Shown: positions 51,081 through 62,100 of the stretch, one piece after another
How positions within the stretch are numbered: position 1 is the first letter of the stretch
Layout: the number at the start of each line of letters is the position of its first letter
Assembly (NCBI GenBank): GCA_029582155.1
Contig: CM055901.1
Coordinates: forward strand, 57,038,740-57,102,739
Source: Panopea generosa
Taxonomy: Eukaryota; Mollusca; Bivalvia; Adapedonta; Hiatellidae
Reading direction: 5' to 3'
DNA length: 64,000 nt
The notes under the pieces: generated by a model
Databases searched by the model: none
Told to the model about the DNA's origin: nothing
Seen by the model: the letters and a program-made list of their open reading frames with translations, nothing else
Program-made: the position numbers and the translations under genes

Positions 51081-51171
51081 TTAAAAGACAATATGTTTTT
51101 GACGTATGAAATGAGTGGTGTGATTTTATTTGGATTGCATTTTGATCCATCATTCTGGTTTGCACATTGTC

Positions 51172-51375
51172 GAATCTGTTTCATCTTAGAAAAAGTCTAA
51201 ATGATGATTTCAAGCAATATTTAAGTGTTGTCTATTTTAGGATGAGAATTTTGTTTCAAATTTACCGTTCTGATTAAAATATTGTTTTTTGTCATGTTTT
51301 GGTGGATTTGATTTACCAAACCATTTAGATTTTATTTGTTTATGCTAATGAGATGCTTTATATCATATATAAAAA
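51172..51375 (-). mobile_element. TTAA-family element fragment, copy in minus orientation
   Basis: The reverse complement contains AGCATCTCATTAGCATAAAC, ATTTGAAACAAAATTCTCAT and TTTCTAAGATGAAACAG, matching the copies at 51958 and 57927. The terminal ends are not preserved. Confidence 0.75.
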
Positions 51376-51957
51376 ATGATTTTATTTTTTAAGACATTTA
51401 TAGTGTTAATAGAACATTTGCATGATCATAAATCTGACACTGGATAGAGACATTATGGGGGAGAACTGCTGTTGCTTGCTTTGGTCTTATTGTACAAGAT
51501 TAGTCTCCCCTGCCTAGTTCAACCATACAAATCACCAAAAGGTCAAAAGTGAATCTGTATTGCACTGCAAGTGACATTTTAATCCAGCAAGTGTTGTAAT
51601 ATTACACATACTGCCAAGTATCTGCAGGATTACGAGTTTGGCCCATGATCTTGTACATTTCGCTACACGAATCTATGAATTTATACATATCAGTGAACAG
51701 GCCATAAATAATTCACATTGGTAGCATGTATTCAGTACCCGGCTTAACAACAGGATCATGCCAACTTCCATTAAGCCCGCACAATTTCTCATCATTTTGA
51801 AATATTATATCTTCACATGTTAAAAATGATGGTATTTTACTTTATATAATTGTTTAAGAGAAATTGAATGTCACTCGTACTGACACATCAAATTAAGCTT
51901 TTAACTATGAATCTTTAACAATGTGAAGATTTATACTGTCTGAAATTTCATATTTAA

Positions 51958-52190
51958 AGGGAAAAAAATGTTTACTGTCTTAAAAAAATTAAATAATTAT
52001 TCAATTGGCTAAAAAGCATCTCATTATCATTAATAAATGATATGTTAAATCCACCAAAATGGGACAAAATCAATACTTAAATTGGATTGGTAAACTTAAA
52101 ACAAAATCCCTTTTCTAAAAATAGACAGCATGTAAATACTGCTTGATATCGTTCAAACTCTTTCTAAGATGAAACAATTTCTAGTATGTG
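51958..52190 (+). mobile_element. TTAA-family element fragment, plus orientation
   Basis: It starts with TTAA then AGGG (51954-51961) and contains AAAAAGCATCTCATTATCAT, AAAACAAAATCCCTTTTC and TCTAAGATGAAACAATTTCT. The right terminal repeat seen in the copy at 57927-58419 is not found. Confidence 0.75.
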
Positions 52191-52264
52191 TATGGCCAAT
52201 ATAATGTCTTTCCATCATTTACAAGAGTTATACATCTTTCCAAATAAGGGTCTACCATAAAATA

Positions 52265-52360
52265 AAGGTCACATACCCTTTTATCCTCTTAGTTGAATTG
52301 AGTCAGGTACAGTTTTATCATTTTAGTTGATTTTGGACACCATTTTATCCTCTAACCAGC
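52265..52360. repeat. Degenerate outliers of the 32/33-bp minisatellite
   Basis: Three weak units (CCCTTTTATCCTCTTAGTTG, GTTTTATCATTTTAGTTGAT, GGACACCATTTTATCCTC) precede the main array and look like its decayed left edge. Confidence 0.6.
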
Positions 52361-52400
52361 AGCTTTAAAGAAATGCATTACCCATTGGGATATTTATGCA

Positions 52401-52424
52401 GGGGGTGGTGGGGGTGGGAGTGGG
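52401..52424 (+). other. G-quadruplex motif
   Basis: Runs of 5, 5, 3 and 3 G with loops of 4, 1 and 3 bases (GGGGGTGGTGGGGGTGGG, then AGTGGG) meet the usual G3+ N1-7 rule. It lies between the array outliers and the main array. Confidence 0.75.
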
Positions 52425-52470
52425 ATGGAAGTGGAATTGGGTAACACACTATTCTCTTGTTTGACAGAGC

Positions 52471-54597
52471 AAGGCACCATTTTACTACCTTGGTTGATGA
52501 TTTTGGCACCATTTTACTACCTTGGTTGATGAGTTAGGCACCATTTTACTACCTTAGTTGACAGGGCCAGACACCATTTTTATGCCCCTGCCATTTTCAA
52601 TGGGGGTGGGGGGGCATTTAGTATCACTGCTGTCTGTACGAACGAAAAATGGTTTCCGACTTATATTTTTATTTTAATGAACAGATTTAAACCAAATTTG
52701 GTCTGTTACTTCACATTCAGGTAATACAGGTCAAGTTTGTATTTCATTCTGGTTTGATGATTTTTGGTGGAGTTATTCCCCTTTTTGGACTTAGATTATT
52801 GACAAATGTCAAGATATTGGTTTCCACTCAATATCTCTTGAAGGATATGGTGGATTTGATTCATATTTAGTAGAAATTTGTATGGTGGTAAACTACAGTA
52901 CAAGTTCGATTTCCGTCAAAATCCCTGCATAATTATAAGGTGTTCTGGACTCTGATTGGCTGATAGTTTCCGACCTCTAAAGTCTTTATTTATGGACCGA
53001 TTTCAATGAAAATTTATATATGGCTTTATATCAACAAGACCCAAGTCAAGTTCGACAATGGATGTAATTGGTGCATATTAATTAGGTGATCTGGACTCTG
53101 ATTGGCTGACAGTTTCCAACCTCTAAAATCTTTATTGATGGACCGATTTTAATGAAGCTTGATACTAGTATTTGGCTTTATTGATATCTACAATGTAGTT
53201 ACAAAGTGGGGGCATCTGTGTACCATGGACACATTTTTATTTTTTAACTTGGTTGACAGGGCCAGGTGCCATTTTACTATTTTGGTTGACAGAGCCAGGC
53301 ACCATTTTTCTTTCTTGGTTGACAGAGGCAGGTACCATTACTACATTGGTTGATTAGTTAGGCACAATTTAACTACCTTGGTTGATGAGTTAGGCACCAT
53401 TTTACTACCTTAGTTGATGAGTAAGGCACCATTTTACTACCTTGGTTGATTAGTTAGGCACCATTTTACTACCTTGGTTAACAGAGCCAGGCACCATTTT
53501 ACTACCTTGGTTGATGAGTTAGGCACCATTTTACTACCTTGGTTGATGAGTTAGGCACCATTTTACTACCTTGGTTGATGAGTTAGGCACCATTTTACTA
53601 CCTTGGTTGATTTGTTAGACACCATTTTACTATCTTGGTTGATGAGTTAGGCACCATTTTACTACCTTGGTTGATGAGTAAGGCACCATTTTACTACCTT
53701 GGTTGATGAGTTAGGCACCATTTTACTACCATTGTATACAGCCAGGCACCATTTTACTACCTTGGTTGATGAGTTAGGCACCATTTTACTACCATTATTG
53801 ACAGCCAGGCACCATTTTACTACCTTGGTTGGTGAGTTAGGCACCATTTTACTACCATTGTTGACAGCCAGGCACCATTTTACTACCTTGGTTGATGAGT
53901 TAGGAACCATTTTACTACCTTGGTTAGATGAGTTAGGCACCATTTTACTACCTTGGTTGATGAGTTAGGAACCATTTTACTACCTTGGTTAGATGAGTTA
54001 GGCACCATTTTACTACCTTGGTTCATGAGTTAGGCACCATTTTACAACCTTGGTTGACAGAGCCAAGCAACATTTTACTACCTTGGTTAACAGAGGCAGG
54101 CACCATTTTACTTCCTTGGTTAACAGAGGCAGGCAACATTTTACTACCTTGATTAACAGAGGCAGGCACCATTTTACTACTTTGGTTAACAGAGCCAGGC
54201 ACCGTTTTACTACCTTGGTTTATGAGTTAGGCACCATTTTACTACCTTGGTTCATGAGTTAGGCACCATTTTACTACCTTGGTTGACAGAGCCAAGCAAC
54301 ATTTTACTACCTTGGTTAACAGAGGCAGGCACCATTTTACTACCTTGGTTAACAGAGGCAGGCACTATTTTACTACCTTGGTTAACAGAGGCAGGCAACA
54401 TTTTACTACCTTGGTTAACAGAGGCAGGCACCATTTTACTACCTTGGTTAACAGAGCCAGGCACCATTTTACTACCTTGGTTCATGAGTTAGGCACCATT
54501 TTACTACATTGATTGATGAGTTAGGCACCATTTTACTACCATGGTTGACAGCCAGGCACCATTTTACTACCTTGGTTGATGAGTTAGGCACCATTTT
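52471..54597. repeat. 32/33-bp minisatellite, interrupted by an element
   Basis: The main unit is GGCACCATTTTACTACCTTG followed by GTTGATGAGTTA (32 bp), and a variant ends GTTAACAGAGCCA or GAGGCA (33 bp). About 45 copies lie on the two sides of the element at 52581-53239. Runs of 33-bp units (54050-54490) keep an 11-codon frame, giving short open frames on both strands (NQGSKMVPASV in one, LVNRGRHHFTT in the other). I regard these as by-products. Confidence 0.95.
52581..53239. mobile_element. TATGCCCC-type element inserted in the minisatellite
   Basis: The left end is TATGCCCCTGCCATTTTCAA followed by a G-rich GGGGGTGGGGGGGCAT. The right end has GTGGGGGCATCTGTGTACCA then TGGACACATTTTTA. Array units break off at GACACCATTTT and resume at AACTTGGTTGACAGGGCC. 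Inside, CTGGACTCTGATTGGCTGA repeats with a period near 141 bp (52947 and 53088). There is no coding capacity. The small relative at 18.2 kb shares its ends. Confidence 0.82.
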
Positions 54598-54942
54598 CAA
54601 TTAGTCAAGTTGCATAAATCTGTCTTCTTGTTTAAATGATCCAGGTCCTATTTATTATCTCATACTAGTTGAATAACTAGGTACCTCAGTAATATAGAAT
54701 TCATTTTCTTTTTAGGTTAAATTCACCAAATACCAAATTCTTTTTAGTCAATTGGATTAACCAGACAGCAACAAAAAAAAAACATTGTTCAATTTTTGAC
54801 AGGTATATATTGCACAGTTGCCATGGTATTCAACAAACATGTTGATGCTGAGAGGTTGTAGGTTTAATCCTTGGTTGGTTCATATGATTTCCTGTATCAG
54901 CTTGAGCATGACAGCCCTCTTATAATACCTCAAGTTGACACC
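54598..54942. other. AT-rich sequence with a possible tRNA-like remnant
   Basis: TGAGAGGTTGTAGGTTTAATCCTTGG near 54849 resembles a decayed SINE B-box region. It is too short to assign. Confidence 0.3.
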
Positions 54943-55038
54943 TGCGGCATGTTTCACTAAACTCTGTAAGTTTTTTCGTAACTTCAAATTTTGCGATAAG
55001 AAGCTCGAAAAATTACAATCATTAGTGAAATGAGCCCC
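54943..55038. mobile_element. Fold-back MITE, about 96 bp
   Basis: TGCGGCATGTTTCACTAA and, inverted, GGGGCTCATTTCACTAATG are imperfect terminal repeats. Inner TGTAAGTTTTTTCG pairs with CGAAAAATTACA. It resembles the GTTTCAC elements at 35.5 kb. Confidence 0.65.
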
Positions 55039-55714
55039 ATCATGGCATACCTGAACATCTTCAAAAGTGATGTTAAACAGTTCAAAACTGTGCCAGTTAA
55101 CAAGTTTCCTCAAATCATATAAGGTTTCTTCTATAGAAAATTAATATAAGACTTCTATAGAAAATTAATATATCTCCATATTTACTGTTGATAATTTGTT
55201 GGGTCAAAAGTGTAATACTGAGGCTATTAACCCGTTTACTCCGAAATGTCAATTAATACTAACTTAAAATACTTTAATTAGTTATTTTTATTGATCTTCA
55301 ATGTGCGGTCTACATATTAAATGTTTTGTAACATATCGCACATCTTGTCGTGTTATTCATTTGTACAATAGTCCGGGAAAGATTTTTATCATTTAACATT
55401 TAGATTACCATTTGACTATATTGGCTGGGAACAATATGAAATATCAGACCGCTGGCTGAATTACAAGATAGAAAATATCAACATGGGATAATGTGCTGGG
55501 CTGGCCTTCAGATATATATTATTTGGATTATTTAAATAGAAGTGAAATCGTTTAAATGAAAGGTGCCTCGCTGAAGTGTTTTGTTAAAGGCTTAAGAATG
55601 AAACTAGTATTTTAGGATGATCATATATCTGATATTATAGTTTGTAATGCGCTAAGGGAGATATGAAGTTAAAATCAGTGGCTGTTGTAAACTGGAATAT
55701 TATTATTATTCAAT
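55039..55714. other. AT-rich sequence upstream of the 55.7 kb exon
   Basis: No defined promoter element. TTAACCCGTTTACTCCG near 55229 resembles a left end of the TTAA MITE at 50.87 kb, but no matching right end was found. Confidence 0.35.
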
Positions 55715-56088
55715 ATGGATAAGAAATCAAAGTCAGCATCAGAATTTATTCCTACCACATTAATACCCACGACACCTGGAGCAAGTGCTGGGTCATGTCC
55801 CCGTCCCCCACCTGCACGACCGACACGTGCGTTATCGTGTTTGGATTTAACTTTACAATGTGTTGTGTTCCAGGATAAAAATGGTACAAGCACTCCCATG
55901 CTGTCAGGTGGTGGAAGTGCTGCATCACTAAATATGAATCAACGGATGAACCAGATGAAGGCGCAGAAGGAGCTTACCTCGGTGCAGATGTACTCACAGC
56001 GTATGGTACGGCTGCGTATGACGCAGAATAACCGTAGGCAAGCTTTGCCATGGTTTGGATCAACTCTTGTTGTACCACAAGGACTTGG
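55715..56088 (+). CDS. Alternative first coding exon of an unrecognised host gene
   Basis: From ATG 55715 the frame runs 124 codons plus two bases to GG|GTAAGT. The frame is closed upstream by a stop at 55688-55690. The DNA is markedly GC-richer than its flanks (CCCGTCCCCCACCTGCACGA), a strong coding hint. Residues 1-12 are polar (MDKKSKSASEF), about 13-40 are Thr/Pro-rich and likely disordered (TTPGASAGSCPRPPPARPTR), and about 75-110 form a Gln/Met/Arg-rich, probably helical stretch (NMNQRMNQMKAQKELTSVQ). The exon ends LPWFGSTLVVPQGL. No signal peptide or membrane segment is seen. Its leftover two bases (GG) plus the first base of the 62901 exon (G) give Gly, the same phase as the 31.3 kb exon, so both may be alternative starts of one gene. 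The minus-strand frame at 55675-55899 is a shadow. Confidence 0.75.
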
Positions 56089-56568
56089 GTAAGTATGTAC
56101 AAACATTAACACATCATCTCGACATGATACATTGTTTTATACTGTTTAGAGGTAAGGTTTCACATGAAATTTGCACTTCATACAAACTTTGAACAAATAC
56201 GAATGTTTTATAATATGTAATAGCCTTAAACAATCATAAACAAAAAATGTTTCTATTTTCCTTCCCAGGCACATACTGGTAAATAATTGTACACATAATA
56301 TTGACAGAGTATTATTTGGGGAAAACTAAGTCTGATTATTTTTACTGAAGGATGAGTTTTAAGTTATTGAGGTTTTATATTTTTAGGAACATTTCTTCTG
56401 TGATATTCAACGGATAACTAAATAACAACTTGATAAACTATGATTTATCAGTCAGTTACTTATTTTCTTGTATTTCTCTGATTTAAAAAAAAAAATGATG
56501 AACAAAAAATTCTGTATAATTACTTGATAGAAAGTATAAAAAGTTTATGTCTAACATTATAAAATGTA
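56089..56568. other. Probable intron
   Basis: AT-rich sequence follows the donor. No exon is recognised. Confidence 0.45.
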
Positions 56569-56737
56569 CAATCAAACCCGTCTAAGCACTTAAGAGAAAG
56601 AGCAAAATTGATCACTTAAGGCAGGTGGCTTAATACAGGTTGATTAAAAATAAAAATTATAAATATAGTAAATATAAATCATGTTTAAGACAAGTGGTTG
56701 TTGACTAATAGAGGTGGCCACTTACACAGGTTTGATC
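56569..56737. mobile_element. MITE of the CAGTCAAACC family, diverged copy 3
   Basis: The left end CAATCAAACCCGTCTAAGCA, internal AAGACAAGTGGTTGTTGACT and right end ACACAGGTTTGATCTGG match the copies at 27.3 and 33.2 kb with many changes. It is clearly older than those two. Confidence 0.8.
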
Positions 56738-57100
56738 TGGAAAAAATACTCTTCAAACATGAACAAATATATTTTTTTCTGTTATGGAACAAACAATGGT
56801 CCTGACAGAGTCTATGCCTGTGTTAGAGAGGTCTCCACTATAAATATGATTCCGCTATATGACACAACATGCGTTGTTTGAAATGATCACTAACTTAAAG
56901 AAATTCACTTCAATCACTACTGATGTTAGCAAGTTTGTTGTTTCTGAAACATGAACTCGTAGACTTTAGAATGGGGTACAATAGACAACTCTTCATGTTC
57001 TGACTTAACAAAAAAAAGACAGGTTCCATAACAAAATAAAATAAAATTAATATTTTGTGGTGTTTAGTGTCACTTTCAAAATTGTTCCAATCAAATTGTT

Positions 57101-57626
57101 GACAATATTCTGAGTGCTGCCACACCGGGGTATCATGCCGCAGACACATGGTATGATGCCCCACCTATTCACATTATACTGATACAAGGTCCACCAGACC
57201 TAGAACTATCCACTTATTGCTGAGCATCATGTGAGGAATCTCCTAGTACCATTTTTTAGCTCGCTGGGACGAAGTCCAAGGTGAGCAATTGCCATGACCC
57301 AGGCGTCGTGTCATCGGAGTCGTCGTCTGTAGACACCCAGGTTAAACTTTTGCGTTTAAGTTTAAGATATCTATGCAACCACTTATTGGATGTGAATGAA
57401 ATTTCGCATGTGTGTTCACCATCATCAATGGAACACACACAGACAAGAACAATAACTCTGGATTGCATTTTGGCACAGTTATGGCCCTTTTTAGACTTAG
57501 ACACCCAGAGGCGAGCTTTGTTGTCTTCTGACAACTCTTCTCAAATATTTTGTATGACCTAGCCGGGGTTCGAACCCATGACCTTCTGCGTGCAAGGCAG
57601 ATGCTCAACCACTAGACCAGCACTGT
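57101..57626 (-). mobile_element. Type A SINE split by a nested insertion
   Basis: The right piece (57548-57626) is the tRNA head with B box GGTTCGAACCCC in minus orientation. The left piece (57101-57255) is the 3' body. Compared with the copy at 48476-48777, the break falls within the ACCATTTTTAAAGTCTTTTG stretch. The CAA tail is absent. Open frames at 57256-57608 on both strands cross the junctions and are not genes. Confidence 0.85.
57256..57547. mobile_element. TTTTAGCTCGC-type element nested in the SINE
   Basis: It opens TTTTAGCTCGCTGGGACGAA, then GTCCAAGGTGAGCAATTGCC and ATGACCCAGGCGTCGTGTCA. The interior has TGAATGAAATTTCGCATGTG and AGTTATGGCCCTTTTTAGAC, typical phrases of these elements. 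It is about 290 bp and has no transposase. The 38381 fragment is its relative. Confidence 0.8.
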
Positions 57627-57926
57627 AATATAACATTTTATACTATAAATATCAGACATATAGGACTGTTTATGCCTCTATAAGATTAACTTAGATTAAA
57701 CCTTACCTGTAAATAATTTGTAATTTATTAGTTTCGGTGAATGTTATTATCTGAGAAAAAAACACTTGCAGAAGACATGTTGCTGTATTATGAGGGTAAT
57801 AAATCTGAAGGGGGGAGGGGGACATTTAATTTTCATTTATCTCTGCAGGTGATATATACATGTATTTGTATATAGATTAACATGTACCATAAAAATGTGG
57901 ATTAAATGATTCTTTTGTCATTTTAA
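57627..57926. other. AT-rich sequence
   Basis: A short G-rich stretch (GGGGGGAGGGGGA, near 57811) is the only notable item. Confidence 0.4.
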
Positions 57927-58419
57927 AGGGAGTATATCAGGAAAAAATGTAATTAAATGTTTTCAAAAATAAAGTAATTATTAATATTGGTAAAAAGCAT
58001 CTCATTATCATTGATAAAAATAATCTGAATGGTTTGGAATGCTAAATTTACCGGAACGTGACAAAATCTATATTTTAATCGGAGTGGTAAACTTGAAACG
58101 AAATCCCCATTCTAAAAATAGACAGCACTTAAATACTGTTTGACAACCTTTGCATCATCATTCAATTTTTACTATGTGTAAACCTGTATAACATCGGATC
58201 AAATTGAGATCAAATGAAATCACTTGACTCATTTGATACAAAATATCTTTGAGTGGGAAATCTATTTTAGTCTAACCTAGGCACGTAGCCCAAGGTAGGA
58301 AATCTGTATTCAATATATTATTTAACCATGTTTGGCAATTCAGGGTCTGTGAGTATACATGGACATGATAGCTAGGGAAAAATGTTTTTAGTCAATTTTA
58401 AAATCCTGATATACTGGCT
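57927..58419 (+). mobile_element. TTAA-flanked MITE-like element, most complete copy
   Basis: The left TTAA (57923-57926) is followed by AGGGAGTATATCAGGA. The right end, read inverted, is AGCCAGTATATCAGGAT before TTAA (58420-58423). The terminal repeats are about 16 bp with two mismatches and the element is 493 bp. The interior matches the fragments at 51172 (minus) and 51958 (plus). TTAA flanks suggest piggyBac-type mobilisation. Confidence 0.82.
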
Positions 58420-58423
58420 TTAA

Positions 58424-58933
58424 GTGATAAAGTTTGAATAGTTATCGCTAATTGTTCAGCTCAAGTTAAAAAAAATGCAGATGATCAAAATGATCATAAA
58501 TTTGGCAAAAGATAGGTATGACCGGAGATATGAACCAAAAAAAATAATTCTGTTACTATTTTTAGTTTTTCAATATTGTGACCTATACATTTGTAACTTG
58601 ACACATGTATGACGGGCAGATTTTATAGTACCTTAAATAGAATTTAATTTTGTTGATACAACAGCTAAAATATACTTATTCTTCTTCTGGTAAATATTTG
58701 GTATGCCCCCTTTATAAGAGAAGATTTAACTAACAGATGTTATGATTTCACTCCCGACTACACTACTTTTTTTTTAAAAAGTTACAAACAACACTTAAAG
58801 TACCAGATGTTGCTAGGAAAATTAAAATAGTTATACAAAATATTGTCTTTTTAGTTTATACTGATAGTTACTAATTTATTTTAGCTCTTGTGCCAGGTTA
58901 GCTCAGATTACTCTCCAGTCTATTTCTTGAATA
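58424..58933. other. AT-rich sequence without a supported gene
   Basis: Nothing beyond background. Confidence 0.4.
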
Positions 58934-59040
58934 ACCGCTGTACTGAGTGTTGATGTTGAGAAGCCATCAGGTAAAATCTGGGATCAAACCTGCGACCTCC
59001 AGTGTGAGTGATGAACACTCTATCCACTGCATAGCTGCCT
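58934..59040 (-). mobile_element. Type D SINE head fragment, minus orientation
   Basis: On the minus strand it has ATGCAGTGGATAGAGTGTTC, GGAGGTCGCAGGTTTGATCC and ATCAACACTCAGTACAGCGG, matching the head and early body of type D. The 66-residue plus-strand frame at 58947 is a shadow. Confidence 0.7.
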
Positions 59041-59779
59041 TGTTTATTGTCTCTTTTTTGTTTGTTTTAGAAACTATTTGCGAATATTGCCGTATATCGT
59101 TGTTGTTTATAAAATTTGATAACTCAAGAATACTGATACAAATTTAATTAATAAATTTTTGAGAGAACAACACACTAATTTGTTTCTTTTAAATTCAATC
59201 AGAGAAATTCACGTTTACTCCTAATTACTATACATGTATGCATTGGTGTTTCTTTGCTTAGATCATCTATTTAAACTAACACTATTGTTTCATCACTTTT
59301 AATTTTTCATATAAAAAATTTTGTGATCAGTTTTTTCTTTTTAAGCATTTTTAGTGTAACCAAACATACATCCAATAATTCATATAGGATTGTATTATCA
59401 TTTATTTATTTTTTTTGATACAGGAACCTTTGTTAAGGATGCTAAATGACTAAATTGTTGTTGGTTTGTTGCAGTGTTTTTTTTTTGCCATTTTTTTTTT
59501 TTGCAACAAAATAAATTAAATTACAAAAGAAATGACCCTGTAACATGTCATGACATTGAAGCTGCTGGCTCTTGTGTTATGAAGAAGATCGGAAGGACGT
59601 CATTAAATTAAAATGTATTCAAAGTGAAATTTACTTTCGATAATTTTACTCAAAACAAAAAAAAAATGAGACAAACTCTGAAAGATTTTTTTTCTTATTT
59701 TTGAAAGTTTGAACAAAAAATCGTGAAATCTTTGTATTTATTTAGCACACTACCTCACTTCAGCTACAACTATGGAGCT

Positions 59780-59990
59780 GTGGAACGTGTGGTCCAGTGG
59801 TAGAGCACCAAACCAATGATCTGAGGGTCATGGGTTTGATCTTCCTCCACAACTATGTTTGGTGTCCTTATCAAGACACTTTTTTTCACATATGCTTAGT
59901 ACTGGTTCTACCCAGGAACATTTTGAGTGTAATTTACCTAAGTTGTTTCACAATCCAAGTAAAATAAATAAGTTTAATCTATTACAGCTG
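59780..59990 (+). mobile_element. tRNA-headed SINE (type D)
   Basis: The head GTGTGGTCCAGTGGTAGAGC, B-box-like GGTTTGATCTTCC, GCTTAGTACTGGTTCTACCC and the 3' part GTTTCACAATCCAAGTAAA then GTTTAATCTATTAC agree with the copy at 36.0 kb. Confidence 0.78.
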
Positions 59991-61840
59991 CTATTCATGA
60001 CTTATCTACTTTATCTGACAGAACGACGGTGCACATATACGCAGTAAACATCTAGCAAGTCATTGATCACGATTTCAGTTTATTACATCTAATGATTTGG
60101 TTTGATCTTTTATTGAAACATTAAAATCATGCTATTTGAGATTAAACACCTTAATTCCTATACAGTTCTTCTGTATAGAACTAACAACGGTAGGATATCT
60201 CACTTCAACTTTTTTTATTGACTTTCAAAGCAAATTTTTTTTTTCGCGATTTATTTTCATTTTTTCTTTAAAATGACTATGCAAATCAAAATTTGGGAAA
60301 CAAAAAAAAATGACTACCTACCTACCCTCATGAAGATACTTGGTCGGAGCACAGCAAGTGAATATTTTTTTAAGGATGGCCTTAGCATAATTCTTTTTCT
60401 AAAGAAAAAATCTTTTACATTCTATGCATGAAGCAGCATCATGGTCCAAACATAACTGACCAAAACATTTCAAGCTTACCTTTATATGTTAGTGACAATA
60501 AGTCTCATACACACGCAGGGGTGCAGCTAGCCTTCTACAAGTTGCAAGCCCGGACTGGGGTTCCAAGGGGTGTTACCCTAGGACAAGTTGGTGGTTTTAG
60601 TGGGGTGGGGTCTGCCCATTACAAGCTGAGATTGAAATTAATAAAAAATACTCATTTAACAATTTTTCTCTAGGTGCTTTTATGCACAGTAGACCCAGAA
60701 CTATACCACTGACATGTTTCATGTATTTATTATATATCAATGCGAGAATATCAATTTATTTCAACTGTATTTACATAATACGTCTCACACACCAATTAAT
60801 TTTGTACTGTTCTACATATAGAGACATGCACTTCTGGAACACTGGATACATTACCAATGGTTCTAAAAGTGCCTTATTCCCATAGATAGTCCTCTGTTGG
60901 TCCAACTATGCAGAAAAAAACATGGGGTTGACCATTCACAATTTCGATGGTTTGATGGCACCCCTTCATTTTTGACAATTCTGCCCACTTGTTGCAGTGT
61001 ATCACTACGCATCTTTAAACTGTTATAGCATCATCAAACAGTTCCCAATGTCACCCAAACTTTGCAGAAATCATGAAAATGTTCCAAAGTTCCCATATAC
61101 ACACAGAAATATGACATTTTATGCATTTTGAACAAAAAAAAATGCCCAACCGCTTTACACAGCTCTAATTTCTTAGGCGTAAGAATTTTGCTATTGTCTT
61201 GTAAGGGAGGTAATTCTTCAGTGAGACCTTTAATAGGATTCATGTAAATACATCAACCAAATTCAATTGGAGTTCAAAAACAGCCCTTGCCATAACCTAG
61301 CCCTTTAAATATAAAAAAAGTATATATTATGTAATATATAGATCTAGATTAATAACACAGATGTGAAATATTGTATTTTATTTTAATATTTACACTGACA
61401 AAACAAGTTAAATGTATTAGACTGCATAATATCGTCTGTTTGGACTTGATAATTGAATAGTTTAATTGATTCAGATCGGTAGTATGCACATGTGCGGACT
61501 GTGTTTTAGTTATCTTGTAGTTTGTATTATTGTGTAAGAGACTATCCGTCAGATTAGTCTGTTGATAGAGCAGTCTATATATATATATTATGTATGTTTA
61601 AGTTGTCTGAAAGGCAATATGTCTGATAACGGAGATCGCTGTCTCCGGAGTATTACTGCAATAATTCATTTGGTACACAAATATTTGTTGAGAAAAATAA
61701 TCATTACCTCACAAACTACATGTTTTGTAGTTATTTAAAATCTACAAAGCACTACAATTTTACTGTCTGGCAAGAGATTAATATTATAATGATAATGATA
61801 TAGTATTTTTAATTACAATAGTAATGATAATGTTCATAAT
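59991..61840. other. AT-rich sequence; likely old repeat at 60520-61260
   Basis: A GC-richer stretch near 60523-60620 (GGGGTGCAGCTAGCCTTCTA) and a segment ending CTTGTAAGGGAGGTAATTCT near 61197-61217 look like old dispersed repeats. The 69-residue minus-strand frame at 61034-61243 is not called. It has residues less AT-driven than most but no splice or domain support. Confidence 0.35.
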
Positions 61841-61975
61841 GGAGGTCTTCTGTGGCCAAGTGGTCTAAAACGTCTTCTCAAGATCGTTTACCTTCACCAC
61901 TAAGGTCGTAGTCTTGAGTCCTGCTCACTCAGAAAACAAAGTGAGAAAGTTTGCCAATTATTTGCAGAAGGTATT
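61841..61975 (+). mobile_element. Type B SINE, 3' truncated
   Basis: TCTTCTGTGGCCAAGTGGTC (A box), GTAGTCTTGAGTCCTGCTCA and GAGAAAGTTTGCCAATTATT match the 29.6 kb copy through GCAGAAGG, then the element stops. Confidence 0.8.
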
Positions 61976-62027
61976 ACTATATAATATATATATATATGCT
62001 TATCAGTAGTTAAAATAAACCATGCCA

Positions 62028-62100
62028 TACTACTTCAGTCAGTAGTGTGTCTGATTCAATCCAGAGTTTGTGAGTTTGATTCCCAGTCTGGCCTTATTTT
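62028..62100 (+). mobile_element. Type C SINE head fragment
   Basis: CAGTCAGTAGTGTGTCTGAT and B-box-like GAGTTTGATTCCC match the type C head. The body is lost. Confidence 0.55.

Noticed and set aside
50716-51165. 149-residue minus-strand frame
   Set aside because: It runs through the TTAA MITE and the small TTGAGCATGAAAT repeat, and no coding composition is seen.
57256-57608. 93- and 92-residue frames on both strands with plausible amino acid content
   Set aside because: They cover the nested AGCTC-type element and its SINE host. The GC-rich repeat gives them a coding look.
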